Source: Pseudomonadota bacterium (GTDB lineage Bacteria > Pseudomonadota > Gammaproteobacteria > Burkholderiales > Burkholderiaceae_C). Taken from it: a DNA stretch of 64,000 bases. This document shows positions 8,144 to 16,594 of this stretch, piece by piece; within the stretch, counting starts at the first letter, position 1, and the number at the start of each line of letters is the position of its first letter. The translations under genes were made by a program, and so were the position numbers. Below the pieces are notes generated by a model. That model was not told the origin of the DNA. It saw only the letters and a program-made list of their open reading frames with translations, and did no database searches. The stretch covers positions 310,001-374,000 of the forward strand of contig JAIUPQ010000001.1 of assembly GCA_020161145.1 (NCBI GenBank). The letters run 5' to 3'.

Positions 8144-8871
8144 GCCGGCGTGGGCTTGCCGCGTGTGGCGGCAATGAAGGCGTCCTCCAGCTGCGTGCCG
8201 CCCAGCGCGGCCGTGACCTCGGCCGGCGTGCCCTGGGCCAGCAGCCGGCCCTGGTGCAGCACCAGCACGGCGTCGGCGGCCTCGGCTTCTTCAACCAGGT
8301 GGGTGGCCCACAGCACGGCGGTGGCCCGCGTGGCCACGTCGGCGCGCACGGCGGCCAGCAGGTCGCGGCGCGATTGCGGGTCCAGGCCCACGGTGGGCTC
8401 GTCCATCAGCAGGACGGCAGGCTGGTGCGTGAGCGCGCGCACCAGCTCCACCTTGCGGCGGTTGCCGCCCGAGAGCTCGCGCACGCTGCGATCCAGGTCG
8501 GCCGCGATGCCCAGTTGGGCGCTCAGCGCGGCGATGCGCTCGCGCGCCACGGCGCGCGGCAGGCCATGCAGGTCGGTGTGGAACAACAGGTTGCGCCGCA
8601 CCGAGAGGTCCAGGTCCAGCGACATCTGCTGGAACACCACGCCGATGTGCTGCAGCGCCCGCACCGCGTGGCGGGCCAGGTCTTCGCCGGCGACGCTGAC
8701 CTCGCCGGCATCGGCCACGAAGAGACCGGTGAGGATCTGGAACAGCGTGGACTTGCCCGCGCCGTTGGGCCCCAGCAGCGCGGTGAACTGGCCGGCGGGC
8801 AGGCTGAGCGAGAGGTCATCCAGCGCGGTGCGCGCGCCGTAGCGTTTGGTCAGGTGCGAGACGTTCAGCAT
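8140..8871 (-). CDS. ABC transporter ATP-binding protein (ABC-2/DrrA-like)
   Basis: A 243-residue ATPase. Walker A is GPNGAGKST, the Q-loop follows in VVFQQMSLD, the signature is ELSGGNRRKVELVRAL, Walker B is AVLLMDEPTVGLD and the H-loop is ATHLVEEAE. It belongs to the CcmA/DrrA/NodI-like group that partners ABC-2 permeases, but no permease lies on either side. I use the ATG at 8871 (MLNVSHLTKRYG); the frame stays open to 8925 without conserved sequence. It is translationally coupled to creB, so its export function may belong to the Cre response. That link is inference. Confidence 0.88.
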   Translation of the reverse strand: MLNVSHLTKRYGARTALDDLSLSLPAGQFTALLGPNGAGKSTLFQILTGLFVADAGEVSVAGEDLARHAVRALQHIGVVFQQMSLDLDLSVRRNLLFHTDLHGLPRAVARERIAALSAQLGIAADLDRSVRELSGGNRRKVELVRALTHQPAVLLMDEPTVGLDPQSRRDLLAAVRADVATRATAVLWATHLVEEAEAADAVLVLHQGRLLAQGTPAEVTAALGGTQLEDAFIAATRGKPTPA

Positions 8872-8914
8872 GCGGCAGGGGGCGTGGGGGCTGCCTGAGT
8901 GTACGCAACGCGCA

Positions 8915-9445
8915 TCAGCCGCCATGCCACCCAGTGGCAGATGCGGCCAGCGCGCTGGCTACCAGCACCTTCACCGCATCGTCCTTGAGGGCCACGTAGC
9001 GGTGGGGGTCGCCGCCACACGCGGCGGCGACCCGCTGCTTGGTCGCCGCATAGGTCGCGCGCGCTTCGGGGTCCCGCCGCAGCCAGTCGCGCAGTGCCAG
9101 GTGGCACACGACGTGGGGCGAGCCCGCCGTGAACGCATGAAGGTGGTGGGTGCGCTGCGGCACGCCCTTGACGAAATAGCGGCGGCTCTCGATGCCGTTT
9201 TCGCCGCGGGCCTGGTAGCCCAGTGCGCGCAACGCATCCTGCAAGGCATCCAGCTGCGCCACGTCGGGCACCTCGACCACGATGTCGATGATGGGCTTGG
9301 CACACAGCCCGGGTACGGCGGTGCTGCCGATGTGATGGATCTGCGCCTGCGCGCCCAGCCGCGCGGCAAGCGCCAGCCGCTCAGCCTCGAAATGGCCGGC
9401 CCACGAGGGGTCAAACGGCACGACCGAGACCACTCTGGCGGCCAT
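8915..9445 (-). CDS. GrpB family protein (UPF0157)
   Basis: A 176-residue GrpB/UPF0157 protein, a nucleotidyltransferase-fold family of unknown physiological role. It shows the usual motif order: VPFDPSWAGHFEAER near the start, HHIGSTAVPGLCAKPIIDIVVEV (the GSTAVPG-KPIIDI core) at about 37-60, and HLHAFTAGSPHVVCHLALRDWLR, with AYAATK-like residues later. The start 5 bp after the methyltransferase stop suggests one transcription unit. The family is sometimes linked to dephospho-CoA kinase as a fusion; no such link is visible here. Confidence 0.85.
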   Translation of the reverse strand: MAARVVSVVPFDPSWAGHFEAERLALAARLGAQAQIHHIGSTAVPGLCAKPIIDIVVEVPDVAQLDALQDALRALGYQARGENGIESRRYFVKGVPQRTHHLHAFTAGSPHVVCHLALRDWLRRDPEARATYAATKQRVAAACGGDPHRYVALKDDAVKVLVASALAASATGWHGG

Positions 9446-9450
9446 TGACC

Positions 9451-10266
9451 CTAAGCCAGGCGCAGCGCCGCGCCCACGTAGTGGTCCAGGCTGAGATCGG
9501 GGCGGAAGGCCACGTCGCAGCGCTTTTCAAGGTTGTCCCAGGTGTCGAGCACCTGGTAGCCCAGCGCCTGCAACTCGTCGAAAAACGCGGCGCGGCGCTG
9601 GATGCGGTAAGGGCAACAGGCCGCGCCGATGTGCTGCAGCGTCCAGTAGGCCTCGTGCTCGTGCAGCGGCAGCAGGTTGACGACCAGCCAGCGTGGGCGC
9701 CGGGTCAGGGCGGCCAGGCGCTGGCCCAGCGTCTCTTCCAGGTACTGCAGGCAGCCGGCCGAGAACAGCAGCTCGCGGCCATCGGCCTCGCCCCAGTCGC
9801 TGGTGAAGGCCAGTTGGGTGCCGGCGGGGCGGCGCATGACCTCGGCCAGTTCGGTGCCCGCGCGGGCCACGGCGGGCACGTCGCAGACCAGCCAGTCCAG
9901 CCCCTCGGGGTAGGGCATGGCTTTTTGGTAGCTGTGAAACGCAATGCCCACGTGGCCGCCCAGGTCCAGCACGCGGCGCGCGCCGTCGTCCATGGCCCGA
10001 CGCAGCCACAGCATGGCCGGGTAGTCGCTAGGGTAGAGGCGACCGATGCGGTCGCGGTACATGGCGGCGGCCTCGGGCTGGTCGTAGCCGGTGGCCTGCG
10101 CGGGTGGGGCGCTGGCAGCAGCCTGAGCCGCCGTGGCGAACACGCCGCGAAAACCACCCACATGGTGGCCAGCGTCAAAGGCGGCGTTGTAGCGCTGCTG
10201 GCGCCAGTGGTGGATGCCGGGCAGCGCCGCGAGGGCGTCCACGGCGCGGTGCAAGGTGGCGCTCAT
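9451..10266 (-). CDS. TIGR04325 family methyltransferase
   Basis: A 271-residue putative SAM-dependent methyltransferase. Motif I is VLDLGGHVGIAFHSY (about 96-110) and an acidic strand end LDWLVCDVPAV follows. The C-terminal half has the family features FSAGCLQYLE and LLPLHEHEAYWTLQHIG, then FFDELQALGYQVLDTWDN. In other genomes the family occurs with polysaccharide clusters, but no glycan genes are adjacent here. It is the first gene of a minus-strand run ending in creBC. The substrate is unknown. Confidence 0.75.
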   Translation of the reverse strand: MSATLHRAVDALAALPGIHHWRQQRYNAAFDAGHHVGGFRGVFATAAQAAASAPPAQATGYDQPEAAAMYRDRIGRLYPSDYPAMLWLRRAMDDGARRVLDLGGHVGIAFHSYQKAMPYPEGLDWLVCDVPAVARAGTELAEVMRRPAGTQLAFTSDWGEADGRELLFSAGCLQYLEETLGQRLAALTRRPRWLVVNLLPLHEHEAYWTLQHIGAACCPYRIQRRAAFFDELQALGYQVLDTWDNLEKRCDVAFRPDLSLDHYVGAALRLA

Positions 10267-10323
10267 GAAGGGGATTACAGCATGCGCCCGTGCGCCACAG
10301 GGTGTGCTGCCATTTGCGCCGCT

Positions 10324-10534
10324 GCGGCCTGCAAGGCCATGCCCGGGTCGCGTGGGGTGTGGTCAACAGCCTGCGCACGCCACCACCTAACCAGGCGACT
10401 GCCGTGGATCCGGCTTGGCCGGTCCACTGGCAGTGCCCCCTTGAGGGGGCTGAGCCCGGACATTCCTTGTCCCTGTGGACAAGGAATGTCTGGCGAAGAG
10501 CCGCAGCGTCCCCGCGGCGGCGCGGCCTGCAAGG
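10324..10534. repeat. Multi-hairpin intergenic element with direct-repeat ends
   Basis: The 303-bp gap between the methyltransferase and the PulE-type ATPase gene contains no convincing gene. It holds three hairpins in a row: 10404-10427 (gtgga/tccac plus ccggc/gccgg), 10435-10450 (gccccc/gggggc) and a perfect 14-bp stem with 4-base loop at 10459-10490 (gacattccttgtcc, ctgt, ggacaaggaatgtc). A 13-bp direct repeat gcggcctgcaagg occurs at 10324-10336 and 10522-10534, bracketing the hairpins. The layout resembles a REP- or MITE-like dispersed element; copies elsewhere in the genome cannot be checked here. Confidence 0.6.
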
Positions 10535-10569
10535 TCGATCTGTGATCGCGTAGGGGGTGGGCCTGACCC

Positions 10570-13005
10570 TTAGGTGTTGCTGGTCGCCCGTACCTCTTCG
10601 ATGGAGGTGATGCCGGCCAGCACTTTCTCGATGCCGTCCTGGCGCAGCGTGCGCATGCCTTGAGAGAGGGCCAGGCGCTGGATTTCCTCGGCCCGGGCGC
10701 CGCCCTGGATGGCGGCGCGCAGTTCGCGCGACATGGCCAGCAGCTCGTGCAGGCCGGCGCGGCCTTTGACGCCGCTGCCTTCGCATTTGTCGCAACCCGG
10801 CGCGTGCCAGGCCTGCAACTGGCCGTCTTTGCCGAAGCGCTGGCGCCATTCGGTCCGCAGCGCGCCACGCTCGGGGGCCTGGGTGGGGTCGGCCCAGACC
10901 TTCAGGTAGTCGGTGAGCAGCTCTTCGGTGGCCTCGTCGCTCAGCGGCTGGCTGGTGCGGCAGCCACTGCACAGGCGCCGCACCAGGCGCTGGGCCAGGA
11001 TGGCCAGCAGCGAGTCGGCGAAGTTGAACGGGTCCATCCCCATGTCGAGCAGCCGGGTGACGGTCTCGGGCGCGCTGTTGGTGTGCAGCGTGGAGAGCAC
11101 GAGGTGGCCGGTGAGGCTGGATTCGACGGCAATCTCGGCGGTCTCCTCGTCGCGGATTTCACCCACCATGATGACGTCGGGGTCGGCGCGCAGGAAGGCC
11201 CGCAGCGCCTTGGCGAAGGTCCAGTCGATCTTGGGGTTGACCTGCACCTGACGCAGCCCGACCTGGGTGATTTCGACCGGGTCTTCGGCCGTCCAGATCT
11301 TGCGGTCGGGGGTGTTGATGAAGGACAGTGCCGAGTGCAGCGTGGTGGTCTTGCCCGAGCCGGTGGGGCCCACGCACAGCACCATGCCGTAGGGGCGCTG
11401 GATGGCGTATTTGAGCGCCTCCAGGTTGCGCGGCGACAGGCCCAGGTTGTCCAGCGGGATGGGCTTGGCAGAGGCCAGGATGCGCATCACCACGTCTTCG
11501 AGGTTGTTGCTGGTGGGAATGGTGGCCACGCGCAGCTCGATGTTGCAGCCGGGCACGAAGCGCGCGAAGTTGATCTTGCCGTCCTGCGGCCGGCGACGCT
11601 CGGAGATGTCGAGGTCGCACATGATCTTGATGCGCGCCACCAGCGCGCTGCGGTAGGTGTGGGGCAGCTCCAGATAGGGCTTGAGTACGCCGTCGCGGCG
11701 AAAGCGGATCAACACCCGCTCGCGCCCGGGCTGGGTTTCGATGTGGATGTCCGATACGCCCTGACCATGGGCCTTGACGATCATGGTGTTGATGAGGCGC
11801 ACCAGCGAGTTGTCGGCCTGCTCGATGGAGGCTTCGTCGCTGGTGTTGATCTCCAGATCGGCGTACTGCTCTTCGAGCTGGGCCAGCAAATGCTCGGTGC
11901 CGCCTTCGGCCAGCGCCCGCGCGCCATTGGGATTGGCGGCGCTGGCACTTTCGTCCAGGCCATGCCGGGCGTAGGCCGTCTGCAGGGCGGCCTCCAGGTT
12001 CTCGGTGGCCGGAATCACCGGCAGGACTTTGGTCTGGCAGAGGAACTGCAACTCGTCGAGCGCGGCCCGGCGTGAAGGGTCTTCAATGGCGATGACCGTC
12101 TTGCCGTCCAGTTGGCACAGCGGCAGCACGCTCAGGCGCCTGGCGGTGGCATGCGGTATGGCGCGCAGCGCCTCGACATCGACGGGGAAGGCCTCCAGGT
12201 CGACCACCGGATAGCCCATCTTGCGCGCCAGCGCCACCCGCAAGTCGTTGCGGGTGATGTGGCCCGCGCGCACCAGCAACTCACCCAGCGGCACGCCGCG
12301 TTCGCTCTGTTGCTGGGCAATGGCGGCGTTGAGCTGCTCAGGGGTGATCAGGGACAGGCCGATCAGCGCCTCGCCGATGCGCACCATGGGCATCCTGGAC
12401 TGCGCGGCCAGGGCCGCCGTCAACTGGCTCACGCTGTAGATGGCTCGCGTGACCAGGTTGGGCTCCAGTGCAGCCTCGGCCGGCAGCGCCTCGCGCCAGG
12501 TGTGCAGGGGCTGGCCGTCGACCGTGGCCTGCACGATGCCGCAGCCGGGAAGGAAAACCCGGCGCACGCCGCCGGTGGCATCGATCTTGACGAACAGATA
12601 CAGGCCGGCCTGGTTGGCCACGTGGCCCATGGTCTCGCCGCGCAGGCGGCCGTCGCCCTTGAGCTCGACCTCGAACGGCTGGGCCACCGGGGTGGCGGCC
12701 AGCGGGCGCAGCGGCGCCGACAGCGTCAGGCGGCGGCATTGCGCCAGCCCCAGCGGCATGGTCTCGCGCGCGGGCGGCACCATCACATAGGCCAGACCTT
12801 TGTCCCAATCGACGCCGGCCAGCAGCAACTGGCGGGTCTTGCCGGCCAGGCTTTCCACCACGCAGGCCTCGGGTACGCCGTCGGCCTGGAACGGTGGGTA
12901 GCCGGGCACGGGTGAATCGGGCCAGCTCAGCTTGACGTGAGCCGGCATGGGGGCAGACGCCAGGGCGTCCCTGACGGCGATGGGCAAGGCGGAGAGGTCG
13001 GACAT
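10570..13005 (-). CDS. GspE/PulE-type secretion or pilus ATPase (orphan)
   Basis: An 811-residue ATPase of the GspE/PilB/PulE family. The first 200 residues are lineage-specific. An MshEN-type domain follows (RIGEALIGLSLITPEQLNAAI, RVPLGELL-like repeats, about 208-350). The hexameric ATPase core has Walker A GPTGSGKTTTLHSAL (about 545), an Asp box, Walker B-like DPDVIMVGEIRDEETAE and a His box (STLHTNSAPETVTRLLDMG). A zinc module follows, with CSGC and a later CDKC. No other secretion or pilus-motor genes flank it, so its machine must be encoded elsewhere; PilB is normally next to PilC and PilD. It may serve the minor pilin set at 37-44 kb or a separate T2S-like system. Confidence 0.85.
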   Translation of the reverse strand: MSDLSALPIAVRDALASAPMPAHVKLSWPDSPVPGYPPFQADGVPEACVVESLAGKTRQLLLAGVDWDKGLAYVMVPPARETMPLGLAQCRRLTLSAPLRPLAATPVAQPFEVELKGDGRLRGETMGHVANQAGLYLFVKIDATGGVRRVFLPGCGIVQATVDGQPLHTWREALPAEAALEPNLVTRAIYSVSQLTAALAAQSRMPMVRIGEALIGLSLITPEQLNAAIAQQQSERGVPLGELLVRAGHITRNDLRVALARKMGYPVVDLEAFPVDVEALRAIPHATARRLSVLPLCQLDGKTVIAIEDPSRRAALDELQFLCQTKVLPVIPATENLEAALQTAYARHGLDESASAANPNGARALAEGGTEHLLAQLEEQYADLEINTSDEASIEQADNSLVRLINTMIVKAHGQGVSDIHIETQPGRERVLIRFRRDGVLKPYLELPHTYRSALVARIKIMCDLDISERRRPQDGKINFARFVPGCNIELRVATIPTSNNLEDVVMRILASAKPIPLDNLGLSPRNLEALKYAIQRPYGMVLCVGPTGSGKTTTLHSALSFINTPDRKIWTAEDPVEITQVGLRQVQVNPKIDWTFAKALRAFLRADPDVIMVGEIRDEETAEIAVESSLTGHLVLSTLHTNSAPETVTRLLDMGMDPFNFADSLLAILAQRLVRRLCSGCRTSQPLSDEATEELLTDYLKVWADPTQAPERGALRTEWRQRFGKDGQLQAWHAPGCDKCEGSGVKGRAGLHELLAMSRELRAAIQGGARAEEIQRLALSQGMRTLRQDGIEKVLAGITSIEEVRATSNT

Positions 13006-13113
13006 GGCGGCGGCGCACGCAAACCCCGCGTCGCACGAGCGGACGCGACGGGTGCTGTGGGGAGATGCTAGGGCGCGGGCCGCGCCTTCAGTGCCGCAAA
13101 AAGCGCGTGAAAT

Positions 13114-14154
13114 TCAAACGGTGGCCAGCGCTTGGCCCACCTGGCGCACCAGCGCCGGGCCTTGGTAGATCAGGCCCGTATAGATTTGCACCAGGTCGGC
13201 TCCGGCGGCGATCTTGGTGCGGGCATCGGCGCCGCTGGCGATGCCGCCCACGCCGATGATGGGCACGCCCGCACCCAGCTCGGCGCGCAGCGCCGCAATC
13301 ACGCGGTTGCTGGCCGCCAGCACGGGCGGGCCCGAGAGGCCGCCGGTCTCGTCGGCGTGGGCCAGGCCCGCCACCGCGTCGCGGGCAATGGTGGTGTTGG
13401 TGGCCACCACGCCGTCCACGCCGTGGCGGCGCACGGTGGCGGCAATGGCACGGATCTGCGCCTCATCCAGGTCGGGCGCAATCTTGACGAACAGCGGCAC
13501 TGTGCGGCCATGTTCGCCTTGCAGCGCCGCCTTGCGTTGCACCAAAGCGGCCAGCAGCGCATCCAGCGCCGCCTCGTCCTGCAGCGCCCGCAGGTTCTGC
13601 GTGTTGGGGCTGCTGATGTTGACGGTGACGTAGTCGGCGTGGGGGTAGACGCCCGCCAGGCCGGCCAGGTAGTCGCTGGCGGCGTCTTCCACCGGTGTGG
13701 TGGCGTTCTTGCCGATGTTCAGGCCCAGCACGCCGCCGCCGGCGCGGAAGGTGCGCGAGGTGCGCACGTTGGCGATGAAGGCCTCCAGCCCGGCGTTGTT
13801 GAAGCCCAGCCGGTTGATCAGCGCCCCGCGCTCGGGCAGGCGGAACATGCGCGGCTTGGGGTTGCCCGGCTGCGGGCGCGGCGTGACGGTGCCCACCTCG
13901 ATGAAGCCAAAGCCCATGGCGCCCAGGCCATCGATGCAGCGGCCGTTCTTGTCCAGCCCGGCGGCCAGGCCGACGCGGTTGGGGAACTTCAGGCCGGCCA
14001 CGGTGACGGGGGCATCCACCCGCAGCTGCGCCCACAGGCATTGCAGCGGGGTGTTCTGCAGGCGGGCGAGCTGGGCCAGCGTCACGTCATGGGCGGCCTC
14101 GGCATCCAGGGTGAAGAGGGCGGTGCGGGCAAGGGCGTAGGGCAGCAGGGACAT
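13114..14154 (-). CDS. pyrD: Dihydroorotate dehydrogenase (quinone), class 2
   Basis: A 346-residue membrane-associated flavoprotein that oxidises dihydroorotate to orotate with quinone in pyrimidine synthesis. The N-terminal amphipathic segment ([21 protein letters not shown]) is the class 2 feature for quinone access. FMN and substrate motifs are present: [53 protein letters not shown] with the class 2 catalytic Ser, and the C-terminal [32 protein letters not shown]. Length matches the family. No other pyr gene is adjacent. Confidence 0.97.
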   Translation of the reverse strand: MSLLPYALARTALFTLDAEAAHDVTLAQLARLQNTPLQCLWAQLRVDAPVTVAGLKFPNRVGLAAGLDKNGRCIDGLGAMGFGFIEVGTVTPRPQPGNPKPRMFRLPERGALINRLGFNNAGLEAFIANVRTSRTFRAGGGVLGLNIGKNATTPVEDAASDYLAGLAGVYPHADYVTVNISSPNTQNLRALQDEAALDALLAALVQRKAALQGEHGRTVPLFVKIAPDLDEAQIRAIAATVRRHGVDGVVATNTTIARDAVAGLAHADETGGLSGPPVLAASNRVIAALRAELGAGVPIIGVGGIASGADARTKIAAGADLVQIYTGLIYQGPALVRQVGQALATV

Positions 14155-14232
14155 GGGGGCATTGTCGGTGCTGCCGTGGGCCGAGCGCGGGTGGGGCAGG
14201 GAGAAGGGCTGCGACCCCGGACGCCATGTGCT

Positions 14233-14265
14233 TACCGGTGCACGCCGCGTGGGCGCGCACCGGTA
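14233..14265 (-). terminator. Strong hairpin 3' of the lipoprotein gene
   Basis: taccggtgc and gcaccggta form a perfect 9-bp stem that extends inward through cgcc/ggcg across one mismatch. It begins 4 bp past the lipoprotein stop on the minus strand. There is no U-run, so it is either a terminator of non-canonical type or an mRNA 3'-end stabiliser. Confidence 0.5.
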
Positions 14266-14268
14266 TCG

Positions 14269-16398
14269 CTAGCGACGCAGATTGGCCCACAGACTGTTGC
14301 GGATGGCGTTATCGGGCAAGTCATCTTGCGCCCAAGCGCACACGGCTTGGCCTGCCTTGTTCATGGCGCAACGCACGCCGCCCTTCACGTCTCCAGCGCC
14401 TGTTTCGATCAGCGCAGCCGTGCTCCATGTGCCCCCCCAGGCCAACTCGCGCGAGAACACGTTTCGTATCAGGCTCGTGGGAGGCCATTGGCCGTTGGTA
14501 CGATAAACAGCCAGTGCACGGCCATCGTCGTCGATGCTCAGGAAGGCATCGCTGCTGAGGCTGTCCAACTCGGCGGGTGGCGAATAGCCGCTACTTGGGT
14601 CGTAAGTCATCGCCTTGAACGCGAAGCCGCCGGAGTACCAGCCGATGGCCGCGCGCCCATCCGCTGCCATTGAAACCTGTATCGGTGCAGCGAACAACTC
14701 ACCTACCTTGCCGGCGTCCACTTCGGACGGCGAGCTCCAGGCGCTCGCCGTCGCATTGAAACGGCTGACGAACACCGAAGTGCCTTGGGACCAGGCGGCA
14801 ATGGCGTTGCCATTCGCGTCGCTGGCCAGGCCGGGCGACGAGTCATGCACGTTGGAGAGCGCTTCTTCGAGGCGAACTGGCGTTTGCCAAGTGCCGCCGA
14901 CGGTGCGGTTGGCCTTCATGCTGTAGTAGGTGTCCCCCGGATTGCGCTCGCTCCAGATGGCAATCAAGCTGCCCGCGCTGCCCAGCGCCAACCGGGGCGA
15001 CTCCGGATTCAAGGTGCTCTGGCTGACGTCGGCCCAGGGCGTCCATTGGGTGGCGCCGGCGTCCAGTCGGCTGTACAGCACGCTGCGGTACCCGCTGAGC
15101 ATATGGATGTTACCGGCGGCATCCATCTTGGCATCCGACACCCCTGCGCCGCCGCTGGGAGGCTCGAAGGTCGTAGCTGACCAGCCGGAAGCCGGGTTGT
15201 AACGGCGCGTCTCCTGGTCGCGGCGGATCCATGTCGCGCCGCCGTTGGCATCCATCAGGAGCCGGCCTGACACGTAGGACTGATCGAACGGGCCGCGGGT
15301 CACACCGGGAACCACCACGGCGGCCGCCCAGCCTTGCCCCGCCACGTACCGGCGTGAATAGACTTTCATGGTGCTGCCGTTGGGTACGCCATCGGATTGC
15401 TCCCACAGAACGAGAGCGTTGCCATCTGCATCGATAGCGGAGACCGCAGTTGAGCTGCTAAGCCTGTCGTTGTCGGCGACATTGAAATCGTTGCTGCTCT
15501 CAAGCAGCGCGGCAGTGCTCCAGGCTGGCGCAGGTGCTGCGTCGATCACGAAGGTGGCCGTGACGCTTTGTGCGGCACTCATCGTGAGCGTGCAACTCGG
15601 CGCCGATCCGGCGCATGCGCCGCCCCAGGCTTGCAGCACCTGCCCCTGAGCTGGCGTGGCGGTCAGCGCCACCGAGGTGGACTGTGCAAAGTTGGCGTTG
15701 CAGGCGGTGCCGCAATCGATGCCTACCGGCGCCGAGCGGATCGTGCCGCTGCCCGTGACGGCGACGGCCAACGCGAAGCTGGTGGGCGGCGTCGGAACAA
15801 AGGTCACGTCAACGGACTGCGCGGCATCCATGGTCACGGTGCAGGTCGTGGCCTGACCCGAACAGGCACCGCTCCAACCCTGAAGGGATTGGCCAGCGGC
15901 AGGCGTTGCGGTCAGGGTGACCGACGTGTGGGTCGGGTAGTTGGCCGTGCAGGTGGTGCCGCAGTCGATGCCAGCCGGCTCCGATTGCACACTGCCGTTG
16001 CCCGTGACGGTCACGCTGAGGGCCAATGTGTTGCCAGCCACCGGTGTGAAGGAAGCACTGACCGTGCGATCCTGATCCATCGTCACCGTGCAGCTGGTGG
16101 TGCCCGTGCAGGCACCGCCCCAGCCCGCAAACTGGTAACCCGTCTCGGGCGTGGCGGTCAGTTGCACCGTCGTGGCGGCGACCAACTCAGCGGTGCAGCT
16201 CGTGCCACAACTGATGATGCCGGCGGGGGTGGAACTGACAGAGCCTCCGCTGGATTTGGTTACCGATAAGGTATGCCCAGATCCTGGTTGAGGTGTATCT
16301 ACGTCGTCGCCACCGCAACCGGCGAGGGCCAAGGCCATCGCCACCGCTGCCATCCATGGCCAACCCGACTGCCAGGACATGCTTGCTTTCATTTTCAT
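14269..16398 (-). CDS. Lipoprotein with three InlB-like repeats and a propeller-like body
   Basis: About 709 residues. Signal peptide with lipobox ALALAGC, then acidic GGDDVD, so an exported lipoprotein. Three tandem repeats of about 75-80 residues follow, each with CGTxC, a GYxFxGWxGAC-type core and SCTVTM ending in V/ATF; they match the divergent InlB B-repeat type and carry four Cys each. The remaining 430 residues contain eight variants of D-x-x-G-x-A-x-x-x-W (for example DADGNALVLW, DANGNAIAAW), suggesting a beta-propeller with one motif per blade. Start chosen at ATG 16398, five bases after AGGGGG; a GTG lies one codon upstream. Function unknown, probably surface binding. It is divergent from the kinase-regulator fusion at 16595. 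Confidence 0.8.
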   Translation of the reverse strand: MKMKASMSWQSGWPWMAAVAMALALAGCGGDDVDTPQPGSGHTLSVTKSSGGSVSSTPAGIISCGTSCTAELVAATTVQLTATPETGYQFAGWGGACTGTTSCTVTMDQDRTVSASFTPVAGNTLALSVTVTGNGSVQSEPAGIDCGTTCTANYPTHTSVTLTATPAAGQSLQGWSGACSGQATTCTVTMDAAQSVDVTFVPTPPTSFALAVAVTGSGTIRSAPVGIDCGTACNANFAQSTSVALTATPAQGQVLQAWGGACAGSAPSCTLTMSAAQSVTATFVIDAAPAPAWSTAALLESSNDFNVADNDRLSSSTAVSAIDADGNALVLWEQSDGVPNGSTMKVYSRRYVAGQGWAAAVVVPGVTRGPFDQSYVSGRLLMDANGGATWIRRDQETRRYNPASGWSATTFEPPSGGAGVSDAKMDAAGNIHMLSGYRSVLYSRLDAGATQWTPWADVSQSTLNPESPRLALGSAGSLIAIWSERNPGDTYYSMKANRTVGGTWQTPVRLEEALSNVHDSSPGLASDANGNAIAAWSQGTSVFVSRFNATASAWSSPSEVDAGKVGELFAAPIQVSMAADGRAAIGWYSGGFAFKAMTYDPSSGYSPPAELDSLSSDAFLSIDDDGRALAVYRTNGQWPPTSLIRNVFSRELAWGGTWSTAALIETGAGDVKGGVRCAMNKAGQAVCAWAQDDLPDNAIRNSLWANLRR

Positions 16399-16509
16399 CA
16401 CAACCCCCTTTGATTCAATTGCGTTTCACTTGGGGCGCCCAACGCGGCCCTGTGACCGCACGATGCTGACCTGAGGGGCGTTCCCTGTCGGCACGCCATG
16501 TCCACGGCG

Positions 16510-16529
16510 CGGTAACGGATCGGTAACGG
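16510..16529. promoter_or_regulatory. Direct repeat operator candidate, 11-bp phase
   Basis: cggtaacgg occurs at 16510-16518 and again at 16521-16529, exactly 11 bp apart (one helical turn), in the 196-bp gap between the divergent lipoprotein and winged-helix kinase genes. Tandem half-sites with this phasing are what OmpR/PhoB-type winged helices bind, and the adjacent gene encodes such a domain. Binding is inferred. Confidence 0.55.
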
Positions 16530-16594
16530 CGCCACTGTGCCCTCACGGGTAGGTGGTGCGCGAACCGGCGTCTCCCTCCATTAAATTCGTGCCG

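Noticed and set aside
6039-8294. Single long frame joining creC with sequence opposite creB
   Set aside because: The part upstream of 7466 is an out-of-frame reading of creB; creC starts at 7466 right after creB.
10267-10569. Possible small gene in the 303-bp gap
   Set aside because: Frames here run through hairpins and extend the ATPase or methyltransferase shadows; no start with a ribosome-binding site and no similarity recognised.
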